Positions 1-7,497 of a DNA stretch of 30,254 nucleotides are shown here, one piece after another (the first letter of the stretch is position 1; each line of letters begins with the position of its first letter). A program made the translations under genes and the position numbers. The DNA comes from a virus: positions 1-30,254 of the IMG/VR virus record IMGVR_UViG_3300021356_000112. One strand, 5' to 3'. The notes under the pieces are model-generated. The model was not told the origin of the DNA. It ran no database searches and was given only the letters and a program-made list of their open reading frames with translations.

Positions 1-1
1 T

Positions 2-595
2 AAGCAGAAGCGCAAACTGTCCTACTATGCCAACATCTATGTTGTGCAGGACAAAGCAAACCCTCAGAACGAAGGTCAAGTCTTCCTGTACAAGTTCGGC
101 AAGAAGATCTTCGACAAGATCATGGAATCCATGCAACCTGAGTATGAGGATGAGACTGCCATCAATCCTTTCGACTTCTGGCAGGGTGCTAACTTCAAAC
201 TCAAACTGAAGAAAGTTGCAGGTTACTGGAACTATGACTCATCTGAGTTTGCTGCCCCTGGTCCTCTCCTGGATGATGACGATGCACTGGAAGCACTGTG
301 GAAGAAAGAGTATTCTCTGACTGCTCTCACTGCTGCTGATCAGTTCAAGTCCTATGAGCAACTGCAGACTCGTCTGAAGATGGTTCTGGGTCAGAAGTCT
401 GCTCCTGCTCGTTATGATGAGGAGACTGCAGATGAAGACAACACTCGCGGTAACTTCACTCCTGACTTCAACTCCCGTGATATTAATCCTATGCCTGCAA
501 GCATGAAGGAAGAACTCAACAATCTGAGTCCTACCAAGTCTGATGCAGACGAAGATGATGCCCTGTCTTACTTCCAGAAGCTTGCCGAGGAATGA
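2..595 (+). CDS. 32: gp32 single-stranded DNA-binding protein (3' part, 5' end outside window)
   Basis: This is the C-terminal part (about 197 residues) of the T4-type single-stranded DNA-binding protein, which coats ssDNA in replication, recombination and repair. The frame is open from the window edge, so the start lies upstream; the internal GTG at 44 is not a start. The opening residues KRKLSYYANIYVVQD and the stretch NEGQVFLYKFGKKIFDKI follow the T4 gp32 core. The end is the usual acidic tail (DADEDDALSYFQKLAEE) that recruits partner replication proteins in T4. The gene is richer in G/C-ending codons (CTG, AAG, GAC) than the tail genes that follow, which fits a highly expressed protein. 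It converges with gp53 on the other strand. Confidence 0.95.
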   Translation, partial: KQKRKLSYYANIYVVQDKANPQNEGQVFLYKFGKKIFDKIMESMQPEYEDETAINPFDFWQGANFKLKLKKVAGYWNYDSSEFAAPGPLLDDDDALEALWKKEYSLTALTAADQFKSYEQLQTRLKMVLGQKSAPARYDEETADEDNTRGNFTPDFNSRDINPMPASMKEELNNLSPTKSDADEDDALSYFQKLAEE

Positions 596-607
596 GATGG
601 ACTTATG

Positions 608-628
608 AGAGGGTGTGTCTTACCCTCT
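608..628. terminator. Hairpin in the convergent gap between gp32 and gp53
   Basis: A perfect 7-bp stem (AGAGGGT / ACCCTCT) with a 7-nt loop begins 13 nt after the gp32 stop. No good T-tract follows on either strand, so it is at best a weak terminator or an mRNA 3'-end stabiliser. A stronger terminator lies about 60 nt further on. Confidence 0.4.
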
Positions 629-654
629 TAGTAATTGCAACTTATTATAGTTTG

Positions 655-1326
655 TTATTCAAATAGTCTGATATTGTCAGCACGCTTTAAGGTTTCACTC
701 ACGAACTGAGTGGAACCTTTTTTATATTCCATCATTTCTTCAAGATCGTCAATTATAATATTTAAATACTTTGCCTTTAATACAAAGATTTCTCTCTTTT
801 TATCATTGAGTTTTTCTTCATATTGATAATTAGTCACTTCTGTAACCATCTCATTAATGGTTACATAAGATTCAGATCCTCTGTCAAAGTAGGTGACCGA
901 TTGATCTTCATCGACCTCTAAACCTTCTGGAAATATGACTTTACCATCAGGGTCTTTTACTTCAATTGATTCATAGTGATGAGTATCTTCGGTAAGTTCT
1001 ATGGTAAGATATTTTTCAAGAAGGTATGTCTCAAAAACTTGTTGAGTCATAGGCCATTCACTTTGAACATTCAAAATGTTGTTTGATAATAAAATTACCC
1101 AGTCTAATGTTGGGTCACCATATAATTCATTGGCAACATTGTCTGGGCGATCATTTCCTTTAATATAATACTTGTCAAAGAAGGTTACATTTTCAAAGAT
1201 ATCCGATCTTATCTTTGCTCTTTTAAAAAGATTTTTAACCTTGGTATAATCTGATATGATTTTACCATCAACTGTGCGGTTTACATATTCAAAATCTGGT
1301 ATGTTGCGGAAATATGAATTTGACAT
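655..1326 (-). CDS. 53: gp53 baseplate wedge subunit
   Basis: This 223-residue protein is a baseplate wedge component, close to the T4 gp53 length (196 residues). The N-terminus MSNSYFRNIPDFEYVNR and the segment YGDPTLDWVILLSNNI followed by a Trp-Pro motif are what I associate with the gp53 family. In T4, gp53 joins neighbouring wedges and allows them to assemble around the hub. The C-terminal third is charged and helical (LNDKKREIFVLKAKYLNIIIDDLEEMM). The gene follows gp48 on the minus strand with a one-base gap, so the two are probably translated from one late mRNA. Its 3' end carries the antisense terminator for gp32. Confidence 0.85.
   Translation of the reverse strand: MSNSYFRNIPDFEYVNRTVDGKIISDYTKVKNLFKRAKIRSDIFENVTFFDKYYIKGNDRPDNVANELYGDPTLDWVILLSNNILNVQSEWPMTQQVFETYLLEKYLTIELTEDTHHYESIEVKDPDGKVIFPEGLEVDEDQSVTYFDRGSESYVTINEMVTEVTNYQYEEKLNDKKREIFVLKAKYLNIIIDDLEEMMEYKKGSTQFVSETLKRADNIRLFE
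689..723 (+). terminator. Strong intrinsic terminator for gp32 transcription, inside the antisense gp53 coding region
   Basis: AAGGTT-T-CACTC, a 7-nt loop, then GAGTG-G-AACCTT gives a 12-bp stem with one T-G wobble. It runs straight into a tract of six T (718-723) on the plus strand. No T-tract follows on the minus strand, so it should stop only rightward transcripts coming from gp32. It overlaps the last codons of gp53, which is read in the opposite direction. Confidence 0.75.
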
Positions 1327-1327
1327 T

Positions 1328-2710
1328 TTAGAAACCTATTTGACTGTCTGAATTACCATCAAGAGCCGTATAATCATCATTGTAAATGGGTTCAAGTTCA
1401 CTAAATTGGAATTGTAGTTCATATGCGACCATGGAAGAATTTTCAAATGTAGCATAAGTTCCGTCTGGGACATAATTTACATTGAATGATATTAGGGCAC
1501 ACTCTTTAACTTTAGGTAGAAAATTATGCTCTGCATCTGTTGACTTTCTAAAAGTTAGTTTATATGTATTTGGAGATTTTAAAAATAAATTAGAAGTTGA
1601 TCTTTGAACTGCCATTGACTGTTTGAACATTCTAATAATTTTTAGAATCTGTGTGGTTTCAGGCTCACTTCTGGCACTCATTCTATAAGTGAATGAAAAC
1701 GATCTTAATTTTGGTCCATTAAACAAGAGTTCAAAGTTGGGGTTGATGATTGCACCTTCGGTTCGTGCTAAGAGACCTCTGGTTCCTGTCGCTGCTTGAG
1801 CAAAATATGCTGCAACACTGCCTTTGATACCAGACTTTTCATTATTAGCAGCACTTAAAATTTCTTTTGCTTGAGCACTAAACCCTTCACCACCGTCTTT
1901 TATAGTATTTAATGCAAGTCCTGCCATCGCTACTTGCATGGCATCCATTTTTTCTCCGCCCCATCCAACACTATTTTGATCCTTAACATCATTTACTGGA
2001 AGAATAACTGATCCAACAGGAGATCTGGTTCCATCCTCTCTTCCTCTAGTAAATCCTAAACCCTGAATTTTTCTAGGAGAAAATTTTAGGACATCAATTT
2101 TCAGGGTATCTTGAGTTCTTGCTTCAAGTGTCAGTGGATATCTTAAAGTTAAATCATAACTTTGTCTTGTTTGTGCATTATCACCAACACTAAAATCTGA
2201 TTGTACTCCTGGTGCTGGTGTAGAAGTATCCCCTCCAGTTTGATTTGGATTTTCTCTATTGCTTGATCCAGTCATTGAATCTGCAACATCTCTCTCTTGA
2301 GGAGTTTGTGCTAGTGCTTTAATTCCTTGATCGTTTTTTAATTGAGATTTGATAAGACGATTAACTTTTCCTCCTGTAATATCGTCTGCTAAGGTAGGAT
2401 TTGAGTTTTTAATATCAGCACTTACATCCAGATATGTCCTCGTAAAATCATCTCCTCCAAGTTGAGCTTCCCCACCTGAACGTGCGCTGTTTGTATAAGT
2501 ATATCCTGTGGCAATTGTTTTTGGATTTGTTCCTTTTGCATCATCATATTGAATTACTTCCAAAGCAAAAGTTGGGGTCCCGTCAACAGAAGTTGTTTTG
2601 GTTACTTTGGTTGATACAAATACTTGTTTACTAACGCCACCCCATCCTAAGAATCCACCCTCTTTTACCTGAGCACCGATAGAACCAATTTTGCTAGTTG
2701 CGCTAGACAT
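1328..2710 (-). CDS. 48: gp48 baseplate tail-tube cap protein
   Basis: This 460-residue protein is assigned as gp48, which in T4 caps the hub and, with gp54, forms the platform where the tail tube starts. The C-terminal half has a tube-like pattern (LRSFSFTYRMSARSEPET, a helical segment LKIIRMFKQSMAV, then KSPNTYKLTFR) shared by gp48, gp54 and gp19-type proteins. The N-terminal 180 residues are polar and Gly/Thr/Asn-rich, making it longer than T4 gp48 (364 residues). It sits between the small unknown gene and gp53 in a minus-strand late operon. The start at 2710 (MSSATSKIG) follows a 14-nt gap and lies just after a late-promoter-like box. The gp48 rather than gp54 assignment rests on the neighbour order and on the second candidate at 3554. 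Confidence 0.7.
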   Translation of the reverse strand: MSSATSKIGSIGAQVKEGGFLGWGGVSKQVFVSTKVTKTTSVDGTPTFALEVIQYDDAKGTNPKTIATGYTYTNSARSGGEAQLGGDDFTRTYLDVSADIKNSNPTLADDITGGKVNRLIKSQLKNDQGIKALAQTPQERDVADSMTGSSNRENPNQTGGDTSTPAPGVQSDFSVGDNAQTRQSYDLTLRYPLTLEARTQDTLKIDVLKFSPRKIQGLGFTRGREDGTRSPVGSVILPVNDVKDQNSVGWGGEKMDAMQVAMAGLALNTIKDGGEGFSAQAKEILSAANNEKSGIKGSVAAYFAQAATGTRGLLARTEGAIINPNFELLFNGPKLRSFSFTYRMSARSEPETTQILKIIRMFKQSMAVQRSTSNLFLKSPNTYKLTFRKSTDAEHNFLPKVKECALISFNVNYVPDGTYATFENSSMVAYELQFQFSELEPIYNDDYTALDGNSDSQIGF

Positions 2711-2724
2711 TATGCATAGATCTT

Positions 2725-3072
2725 TTATTTATTTAGTATCATTTTTCCATATGGAATAGAAAGTAAATCATCTAGTTCTGTTGGATGAACAATGTAAACT
2801 TGACCAGCAAGTTCTGCCCAAGTATATTGGCGAGACTCTTGATGATGAAAATTCAATCCACGAAATCCCCAGTTGAATACATCAGTGACAGCAACTAGGG
2901 GATGTTGATCGTATTGAATACCAGGAGTCTTTGCATTATAAACGAATGTGCATAACATACCAACATCAGGAATTGGAGTCACTGTATCTTTTAGGACATC
3001 CATGATTTCCATCATCATATCCTCTTGGTCATTCGTCCCATTATTAATATTGTTTCCTTCTAGACGACTCAT
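2725..3072 (-). CDS. Small unknown protein between gp4 and gp48
   Basis: This 115-residue protein is of unknown function. It starts MSRLEGNNINNGTNDQEDMM, with a polar Asn/Asp-rich head of about 25 residues, followed by a compact, aromatic-rich domain (MLCTFVYNAKTPGIQYDQHP, FNWGFRGLNFHHQESRQYTW). The core resembles a small beta-rich domain. There is no signal peptide or membrane segment. Its start overlaps the gp4 stop by 4 nt (ATGA), implying translational coupling. Its place among gp4, gp48 and gp53 suggests a structural or assembly role in late infection; that is inference only. Confidence 0.8.
   Translation of the reverse strand: MSRLEGNNINNGTNDQEDMMMEIMDVLKDTVTPIPDVGMLCTFVYNAKTPGIQYDQHPLVAVTDVFNWGFRGLNFHHQESRQYTWAELAGQVYIVHPTELDDLLSIPYGKMILNK
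2726..2736 (-). promoter_or_regulatory. Possible late promoter upstream of gp48
   Basis: Read on the minus strand this is CTAAATAAATA, containing AATAAATA, close to the T4-type late consensus TATAAATA. It ends only about 15 nt before the gp48 start, so the leader would be very short. It overlaps the stop codon of the upstream gene. Confidence 0.4.
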
Positions 3073-3512
3073 TTAAGACCTAACTCCTCTTCGGTGATGA
3101 TTTTGAATTCTATTCGATGATCCTTACAAAATTCAACTGCGGCTTTCCACTTTGCTTGGTTGACTGCATACATGTTACACTCATAGATATATGATTTAGT
3201 TTGTCGTTTTGGTTTTTTAGGTGGGGCAGTTTGTTTTTTGGGTTTTACTTCAACCACATAAGTTTTAGTTTTCCCGTTTGACTCTTTAACTTTAATTAAA
3301 TAGTCTGGAAAATATCGATGAACACGATTGTCAACAGGGGAAACATATGGTATACTAAACTCTTCGGAAGCCCATGAAACAATATTTTCATTTAGGTCAC
3401 ACCATCTACAAAAGCGTCTTTCCCAACTACTTCTACAAATAATATTGTTGGGATCTCCTTTATACTTCTCTGGATAAGACGGTTTGTATTTACTCTTAAT
3501 ACTTTCTGCCAT
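3069..3512 (-). CDS. 4: gp4 head-completion protein, nuclease-like fold
   Basis: This 147-residue protein matches the T4 gp4 head-completion family in length (T4: 150 residues) and in the motif CRSSWERRFCRWCDLNENI followed by FSIPYVSPVD and YFPDYLI. In T4, gp4 acts after DNA packaging so that heads can join tails. The sequence also carries a PD-(D/E)xK-like arrangement: Glu31 in the ERRF helix, Asp70 in FPDY and Glu88-x-Lys90 in VVEVKPK. This is the layout of the small endonuclease fold seen in phage resolvases and TnsA-type nucleases. Residues 91-105 are Lys/Pro-rich. It is the first gene of the minus-strand operon, 33 nt downstream of a perfect TATAAATA. Confidence 0.85.
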   Translation of the reverse strand: MAESIKSKYKPSYPEKYKGDPNNIICRSSWERRFCRWCDLNENIVSWASEEFSIPYVSPVDNRVHRYFPDYLIKVKESNGKTKTYVVEVKPKKQTAPPKKPKRQTKSYIYECNMYAVNQAKWKAAVEFCKDHRIEFKIITEEELGLK

Positions 3513-3544
3513 TAACTTGACTACATAATATATAAGTCAAAAAT

Positions 3545-3552
3545 TATTTATA
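3545..3552 (-). promoter_or_regulatory. T4-type late promoter for the gp4-gp48-gp53 operon
   Basis: The minus strand reads TATAAATA, exactly the T4 late -10 consensus, with its inner edge 33 nt before the gp4 start. It lies in the 41-bp gap between the divergent gp4 and gp54 genes. Confidence 0.65.
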
Positions 3553-3553
3553 A

Positions 3554-4381
3554 ATGGCTTCCGTCTCTGTAGCGCCAAGCTCACAAAAAATATCGCAAAT
3601 AAAAAGCAAGTTATTAAATCCTGCTTTAACATCTCACTTTATGATTTATCTTGGTCTCCCCAGAGATCAGCAAGGTTTTAGACAGTACATGGCAGAAAAT
3701 GCTCTTGTTCTAGATCAAGATAGATTGCAACTATCATGTTGTGATGCATCTCTTCCTGGTTCTTCTCTTGCAACCACAGAGTTAAAAAATGATTTTACTG
3801 GATCAACTGAAAGACACGCATATCGTCGCATCTATCAAGATCGAATTGATCTTACTTTCTATTGTGATGCAGAACAATATATGCCGATAAGATTCTTTGA
3901 ATCTTGGATGAAATTTATCATGAACGAAAGTGGATCTAATGGAGTATCTAAGGAAAATTATTCTTATCGAGTTAAATATCCTAATCAATATAAGGGATGC
4001 GGGTTAGAGGTTACTAAGTTTGAAAAAAATATCAATCAGAAAAGTTCAGTAGTTCCTCTTACATACAAATTCGTTAATGTGTTCCCTGTAGCGATTACAT
4101 CGATGCCAGTTTCTTATGATGCATCGTCTCTTTTAAAATGTACAGTGTCTATGAATTATACGAGGTACTTTATCGGTCCTGGTGGTTCTAATGAGGTTTC
4201 CTCATCATCATCTCTTACTGGAGGCCCGAGCAATCCATTTAATTCATTTACTAATGATTTGGGTTTGAATTTGAATCTCCCAAAATATGATAGTGAAACT
4301 AATTTCTTTAATCCTGCAGGTCAAGCATCTTTTAATTTCAACCAAGCATTTAATTCAGGACTATCCTCATTTCTCCAATAA
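3554..4381 (+). CDS. 54: gp54-like baseplate tail-tube initiator
   Basis: This 275-residue protein is probably gp54, the T4 protein on which the tail tube starts to polymerise (T4: 320 residues). The N-terminus is polar, followed by NPALTSHFMIYLGLP. The tube-like fold is suggested by YRRIYQDRIDLTFYCDAEQ, RFFESWMKFIMNES, GCGLEVTKFEKN, and PLTYKFVNVFPVAITSMPVS ending in VSMNYTRYFI. The last 60 residues are Asn/Ser/Phe-rich and probably flexible. It is divergent from gp4 and precedes gp26. I cannot fully exclude that the gp48 and gp54 names should be exchanged, since both are tube-like proteins. Confidence 0.65.
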   Translation: MASVSVAPSSQKISQIKSKLLNPALTSHFMIYLGLPRDQQGFRQYMAENALVLDQDRLQLSCCDASLPGSSLATTELKNDFTGSTERHAYRRIYQDRIDLTFYCDAEQYMPIRFFESWMKFIMNESGSNGVSKENYSYRVKYPNQYKGCGLEVTKFEKNINQKSSVVPLTYKFVNVFPVAITSMPVSYDASSLLKCTVSMNYTRYFIGPGGSNEVSSSSSLTGGPSNPFNSFTNDLGLNLNLPKYDSETNFFNPAGQASFNFNQAFNSGLSSFLQ

Positions 4382-4384
4382 ATA
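4377..4384 (+). promoter_or_regulatory. Late promoter box upstream of gp26
   Basis: AATAAATA overlaps the gp54 stop codon and lies 26 nt before the gp26 start. It differs from the T4 late consensus by one base at the first position. Confidence 0.5.
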
Positions 4385-4410
4385 ATCACACTGAAGATCT
4401 ATAAGACATC

Positions 4411-5130
4411 ATGCCTTTACCAAAAATTGCAGCTCCCACATATGAACTTGAATTACCATCAACTGGGGAGACAATTAAGTATAGACCTTTCCTTGTTAAA
4501 GAGGAAAAACTTCTTGTCATTGCCTTAGAAAGCGAAGAAACAAAACAAATTACTAATGCTATTAAAGCAGTAATTAAAAATTGTATTTTGACTAGAGGTG
4601 TTAAGGTAGAACACTTGCCAACTTTTGATATTGAATATCTCTTCTTGAATATTCGTGGTAAGTCTGTTGGTGAGCAACTTGATGTCAACATTGTTTGTCC
4701 TGATGATGGTGTTACTGAGGTAGCAGTTCAAATTGATTTGGAAGACATTAAAGTAAATCGAAGTGATGATCACACCAATAGAATTAAACTAAATGATGAT
4801 CTCATGTTGGAAATGAATTATCCTTCACTAGATCAATTCATTAAGAACAACTTTGAATTCAGTGAAAAGAATGCCATGGATCAATCATTTGATCTTGTCG
4901 CATCTTGCATGGGTAAAATTTATAATGAAGAGGAAGTTTGGGTTGCTGAAGATTGTAGCAAAAAAGAATTGTCCGATTTCTTGGAGCAGATGAACTCTGC
5001 ACAATTCAAAGAGATTGAAAAATTCTTTGAAACAATGCCTAAACTATCACACTCTATTACTGTAACTAATCCCAAAACAAAAGTAGAGAGTGATGTGCTC
5101 CTGGAGGGACTAGCAAGTTTTTTCGCCTAG
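4411..5130 (+). CDS. 26: gp26-like baseplate hub or tail-assembly protein
   Basis: This 239-residue protein belongs to the T4 gp26-type family (T4: 208 residues), which is needed for baseplate hub assembly. Diagnostic stretches are PTYELELPSTGETIKYRPFL, KEEKLLVIALES, and FDIEYLFLNIRGKSVGE. The first half is beta-rich and the second half helical and acidic. Its start is preceded by late box AATAAATA. The last codons (Ser-Phe-Phe-Ala-stop) contain a run of six T and sit upstream of a hairpin. The -1 frame stays open from there into the gp51-like ORF, so a second, longer product of about 301 residues is likely (see the frameshift site). Position directly before tape-measure-like genes fits a tail-assembly chaperone role. 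Confidence 0.8.
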   Translation: MPLPKIAAPTYELELPSTGETIKYRPFLVKEEKLLVIALESEETKQITNAIKAVIKNCILTRGVKVEHLPTFDIEYLFLNIRGKSVGEQLDVNIVCPDDGVTEVAVQIDLEDIKVNRSDDHTNRIKLNDDLMLEMNYPSLDQFIKNNFEFSEKNAMDQSFDLVASCMGKIYNEEEVWVAEDCSKKELSDFLEQMNSAQFKEIEKFFETMPKLSHSITVTNPKTKVESDVLLEGLASFFA

Positions 5131-5152
5131 CCCTAGTCCACATGGACTTGGG
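5118..5152 (+). promoter_or_regulatory. Predicted programmed -1 ribosomal frameshift site at the gp26/gp51 junction
   Basis: In the gp26 frame the sequence is T TTT TTC (5118-5124), a valid X XXY YYZ slippery heptamer. A 6-nt spacer, GCCTAG, contains the gp26 stop. Then comes a hairpin at 5131-5152: CCC, a T-T mismatch, AGTCC, loop ACAT, GGACT, GGG. The -1 frame is open from here to 5315. The fusion would contain gp26 residues 1-238 followed by 63 residues starting Arg-Leu-Ala-Leu-Val-His. The hairpin also buries the ATG at 5142. Confidence 0.65.
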
Positions 5153-5315
5153 TAGTTATTATAAAATTAATTTTGCTTTGATGCAGTTTCATAAATATAG
5201 TCTAACTGAAATTGAAAATCTCATTCCATGGGAAAGAGACATTTATGTTGGACTGTTACAGCAGCATCTTGAAGAAGAAGAATTAAAACGAAAACAACAA
5301 GCATCTAATGGATGA
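5142..5315 (+). CDS. 51: gp51-like short ORF, probably the frameshift extension of gp26
   Basis: This 57-codon ORF starts MDLGSYYKINFALMQFHKYS and continues with IENLIPWERDIYVGLLQQHL and a charged EEEELKRKQQ tail. The pattern short linker, His-Lys-Tyr-Ser, Leu-Ile-Pro-Trp-Glu-Arg, Tyr-Val, Leu-Leu resembles phage tail-assembly chaperone extensions. The position after gp26 matches T4 gene 51. T4 gp51 is far longer (249 residues), so the symbol rests mostly on gene order. Neither possible ATG (5142, 5181) has a ribosome-binding site, and the first lies in a hairpin. The frame is open upstream through the end of gp26, so it is probably expressed by -1 frameshifting. It overlaps the next gene by 8 nt. 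Confidence 0.6.
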   Translation: MDLGSYYKINFALMQFHKYSLTEIENLIPWERDIYVGLLQQHLEEEELKRKQQASNG

Positions 5316-7497
5316 TACTGTAACCACACCAGTAATAAAATCTACCACAATATCTGCATCTAAGATGATGGGTAGAGAAGTTGATGGTGCATCTGGTTCA
5401 GTTGGAAAAGAATCAAAGATTGGAAAACTATCAAGAATTTTAAGAACCACCCGTATCAAAGTGAACGCGGTGGAGACTCAAGTACAAAATTTTGATAGAA
5501 CAATAAAACTGAACTCAGAGAAGATAACAAGATTAAAAAATATAATTAAGATACAAAAGAGTGATTTAGCAGAAAATTTGAGTAGTCTTGATCAGACTGC
5601 AGAATTTGCTTCTGTTGAGAAAGGTCTTGATGAAATCATTAAGACATTACAAAAGGAAAGAAAAGCAGAAGAAAAAGCAGCAGAGGCGGCAAGGAGAAAG
5701 AAAGAGAGAGATCGTGCCAAGGCCAGAGAAAAGAAATTAGAATCTGGACTAGGGAAGGGAATTAAGAAAGTTGTTGGAACAGTAGTAAAACCATTTAAGA
5801 GTATCTTTGATAAGATATTTGATTTCTTACTTAATGTTCTTGTGGGTAGAACTATTATAAAATTAATTGGTTGGTTTAGCGATGGGAAAAATCAAGAAAA
5901 AATACAGTCATTAATTAGATTCGTTAAAGACTGGTGGCCTGCACTAACTGCTGCTGTTCTTTTATTTGGAACTGGTTTTGGATCATTGGCAGGAGGTCTT
6001 GTAGCATTAGTTGCTGGATTTATTCCAAAATTCTTAGCATTAAGTGTAAAATTAGCAGCAGCTATTGCAAAAAATCCATTTGCTATTGGCACTGCTCTTT
6101 TCCTGGCAGGTGCTGCAGTTCCAGCACTGTTCCCACAAACTGTTGAGGATGAAGCAGATAAGCAAGCAAATAAAGCAGCGGAAGAGAAGGGAAACGAACA
6201 AGCAGCGGCGGACATAAGAGCACAAAATGAAAATAGAAATCCTTTACAACGATTTGGTGATTTTATTACTGGTGCAGGTGCAGAAAGAGAAGAACAAGCA
6301 CAGAGATTAGAGACTGGTGAAGAAAAGAGATATGGATTCTTTGGTGAACTAAATGGTGGGGGAAGAGTTCCAGGTAGAGGTTTGAATAAGGATACTGTCC
6401 CTGCCATGCTTACTCCAGGTGAGTTTGTGATGAGTCGTGGTGCCGTTGATAAATTTGGAGCAGATACTTTAGAATCCATGAATGCCATGGGAGGTGGAAC
6501 AAATATTCCAAAAAGATCCTCCGGAATTACCGATGCATCTGGTGGAGGTATGATTGGTGAAGGTGAACATAGGGAGAAGATGTCTTCCAAACTGGCCAGA
6601 GAGATGGAACAGAGAGATAAAGCAGTTCAAGCACCAGGTGGGATTGATGCAAGACATGCTGAATTGATGAAGACTACCAATCCACAAAAGATTGCTGACT
6701 ATGATTCTAATCATGGTGCTGGAGCATATTCTAAGAAACTTCGTGAGAAACTGACTAAAATTTATGTTACACCTACTCAATCATCAATTGAAAAATCAAT
6801 AGTCCCTACCGGTCAAGTTGTTGGTAGAGAAAATCTCCCTGCTTCTACAGTTAAAGTTCTTGAGAGAATGGACGCACAAAAAGCAGGAAATTTACCGCCA
6901 GATGTAAAAACTACAGGCCCACTCATAGGTAAATTAGTTATGGAATCTGGATCATTTGGACTTCCGCCAGGTGTGTCTGGACTGAGTGGAGGTGGCGGTG
7001 CCACAAATGTTCTAACTGAACAAGCAAAAGTCAGATCTCTTCCTGCCATTCTTGGTGATATATTTGGTGCCTTTAGGAAAAAGGAGATTGATCCGCAGAC
7101 CATTCTTGAGGATGTAAAATCTAAAGCGAAGAACATGGCAACATCTATGGGTGGAACTATTGTTGATAGTAACAGTCAAGAACAAAACATGAAGAGAGTC
7201 ATGGCTCTACCTCCTGAAATGAGGAAGGCAGTTCTTGCAGACATGAAGCGATCTGAGTTGCAACCAAAAATATCTCCCACTCAACCATCCCCTGCCCAAA
7301 TGTCACATGTTCAATCAAGAAAACCTGACATAAAACCACCAGTCAGGCCTGAACCAAAGGTTGAATTTTTACCAATGCCAGCACCAGGTGATTCTTCTGC
7401 ACCAGCAGCACCGACTGGCAGGAACAATATCCCACCATTTAGTGCATCAACTGTAGGGTCGAATTTAAAATCAGAAGTACTGGGGTTAACGCGATAA
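5308..7497 (+). CDS. Tape-measure-like tail protein 1 (gp29 position)
   Basis: This 729-residue protein lies where T4 carries hub and tape-measure genes. Residues 1-150 are helical and highly charged, with a coiled-coil-like Lys/Glu/Ala-rich stretch (120-145). Residues 165-200 (FDFLLNVLVGRTIIKLIGWF) and 210-278 are hydrophobic and could form membrane-interacting segments, as in many tape measures. Residues 352-396 contain the tape-measure signature VPGRGLNKDTVPAMLTPGEFVMSRGAV (read here in two parts). The rest is polar and Pro/Gly-rich. The protein shares the FLxNVLxG hydrophobic module with the next ORF, so the two are likely paralogues. By analogy with T4 gp29 it may set tail length. It ends TAA directly before an in-frame ATG. 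Confidence 0.7.
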   Translation: MDDTVTTPVIKSTTISASKMMGREVDGASGSVGKESKIGKLSRILRTTRIKVNAVETQVQNFDRTIKLNSEKITRLKNIIKIQKSDLAENLSSLDQTAEFASVEKGLDEIIKTLQKERKAEEKAAEAARRKKERDRAKAREKKLESGLGKGIKKVVGTVVKPFKSIFDKIFDFLLNVLVGRTIIKLIGWFSDGKNQEKIQSLIRFVKDWWPALTAAVLLFGTGFGSLAGGLVALVAGFIPKFLALSVKLAAAIAKNPFAIGTALFLAGAAVPALFPQTVEDEADKQANKAAEEKGNEQAAADIRAQNENRNPLQRFGDFITGAGAEREEQAQRLETGEEKRYGFFGELNGGGRVPGRGLNKDTVPAMLTPGEFVMSRGAVDKFGADTLESMNAMGGGTNIPKRSSGITDASGGGMIGEGEHREKMSSKLAREMEQRDKAVQAPGGIDARHAELMKTTNPQKIADYDSNHGAGAYSKKLREKLTKIYVTPTQSSIEKSIVPTGQVVGRENLPASTVKVLERMDAQKAGNLPPDVKTTGPLIGKLVMESGSFGLPPGVSGLSGGGGATNVLTEQAKVRSLPAILGDIFGAFRKKEIDPQTILEDVKSKAKNMATSMGGTIVDSNSQEQNMKRVMALPPEMRKAVLADMKRSELQPKISPTQPSPAQMSHVQSRKPDIKPPVRPEPKVEFLPMPAPGDSSAPAAPTGRNNIPPFSASTVGSNLKSEVLGLTR

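Noticed and set aside
3523-3536. AT-rich TAATATATAA stretch considered as a plus-strand promoter for gp54
   Set aside because: It does not match the late box well and no -35 box is found at the right distance; the clear TATAAATA nearby reads the other way.
5892-6590. 232-codon open frame on the minus strand inside the first tape-measure-like gene
   Set aside because: It is antisense to a gene with clear domains and coupling, has a Pro/Ser/Ala-rich low-complexity product and no ribosome site; it mirrors the codon bias of the plus-strand gene.
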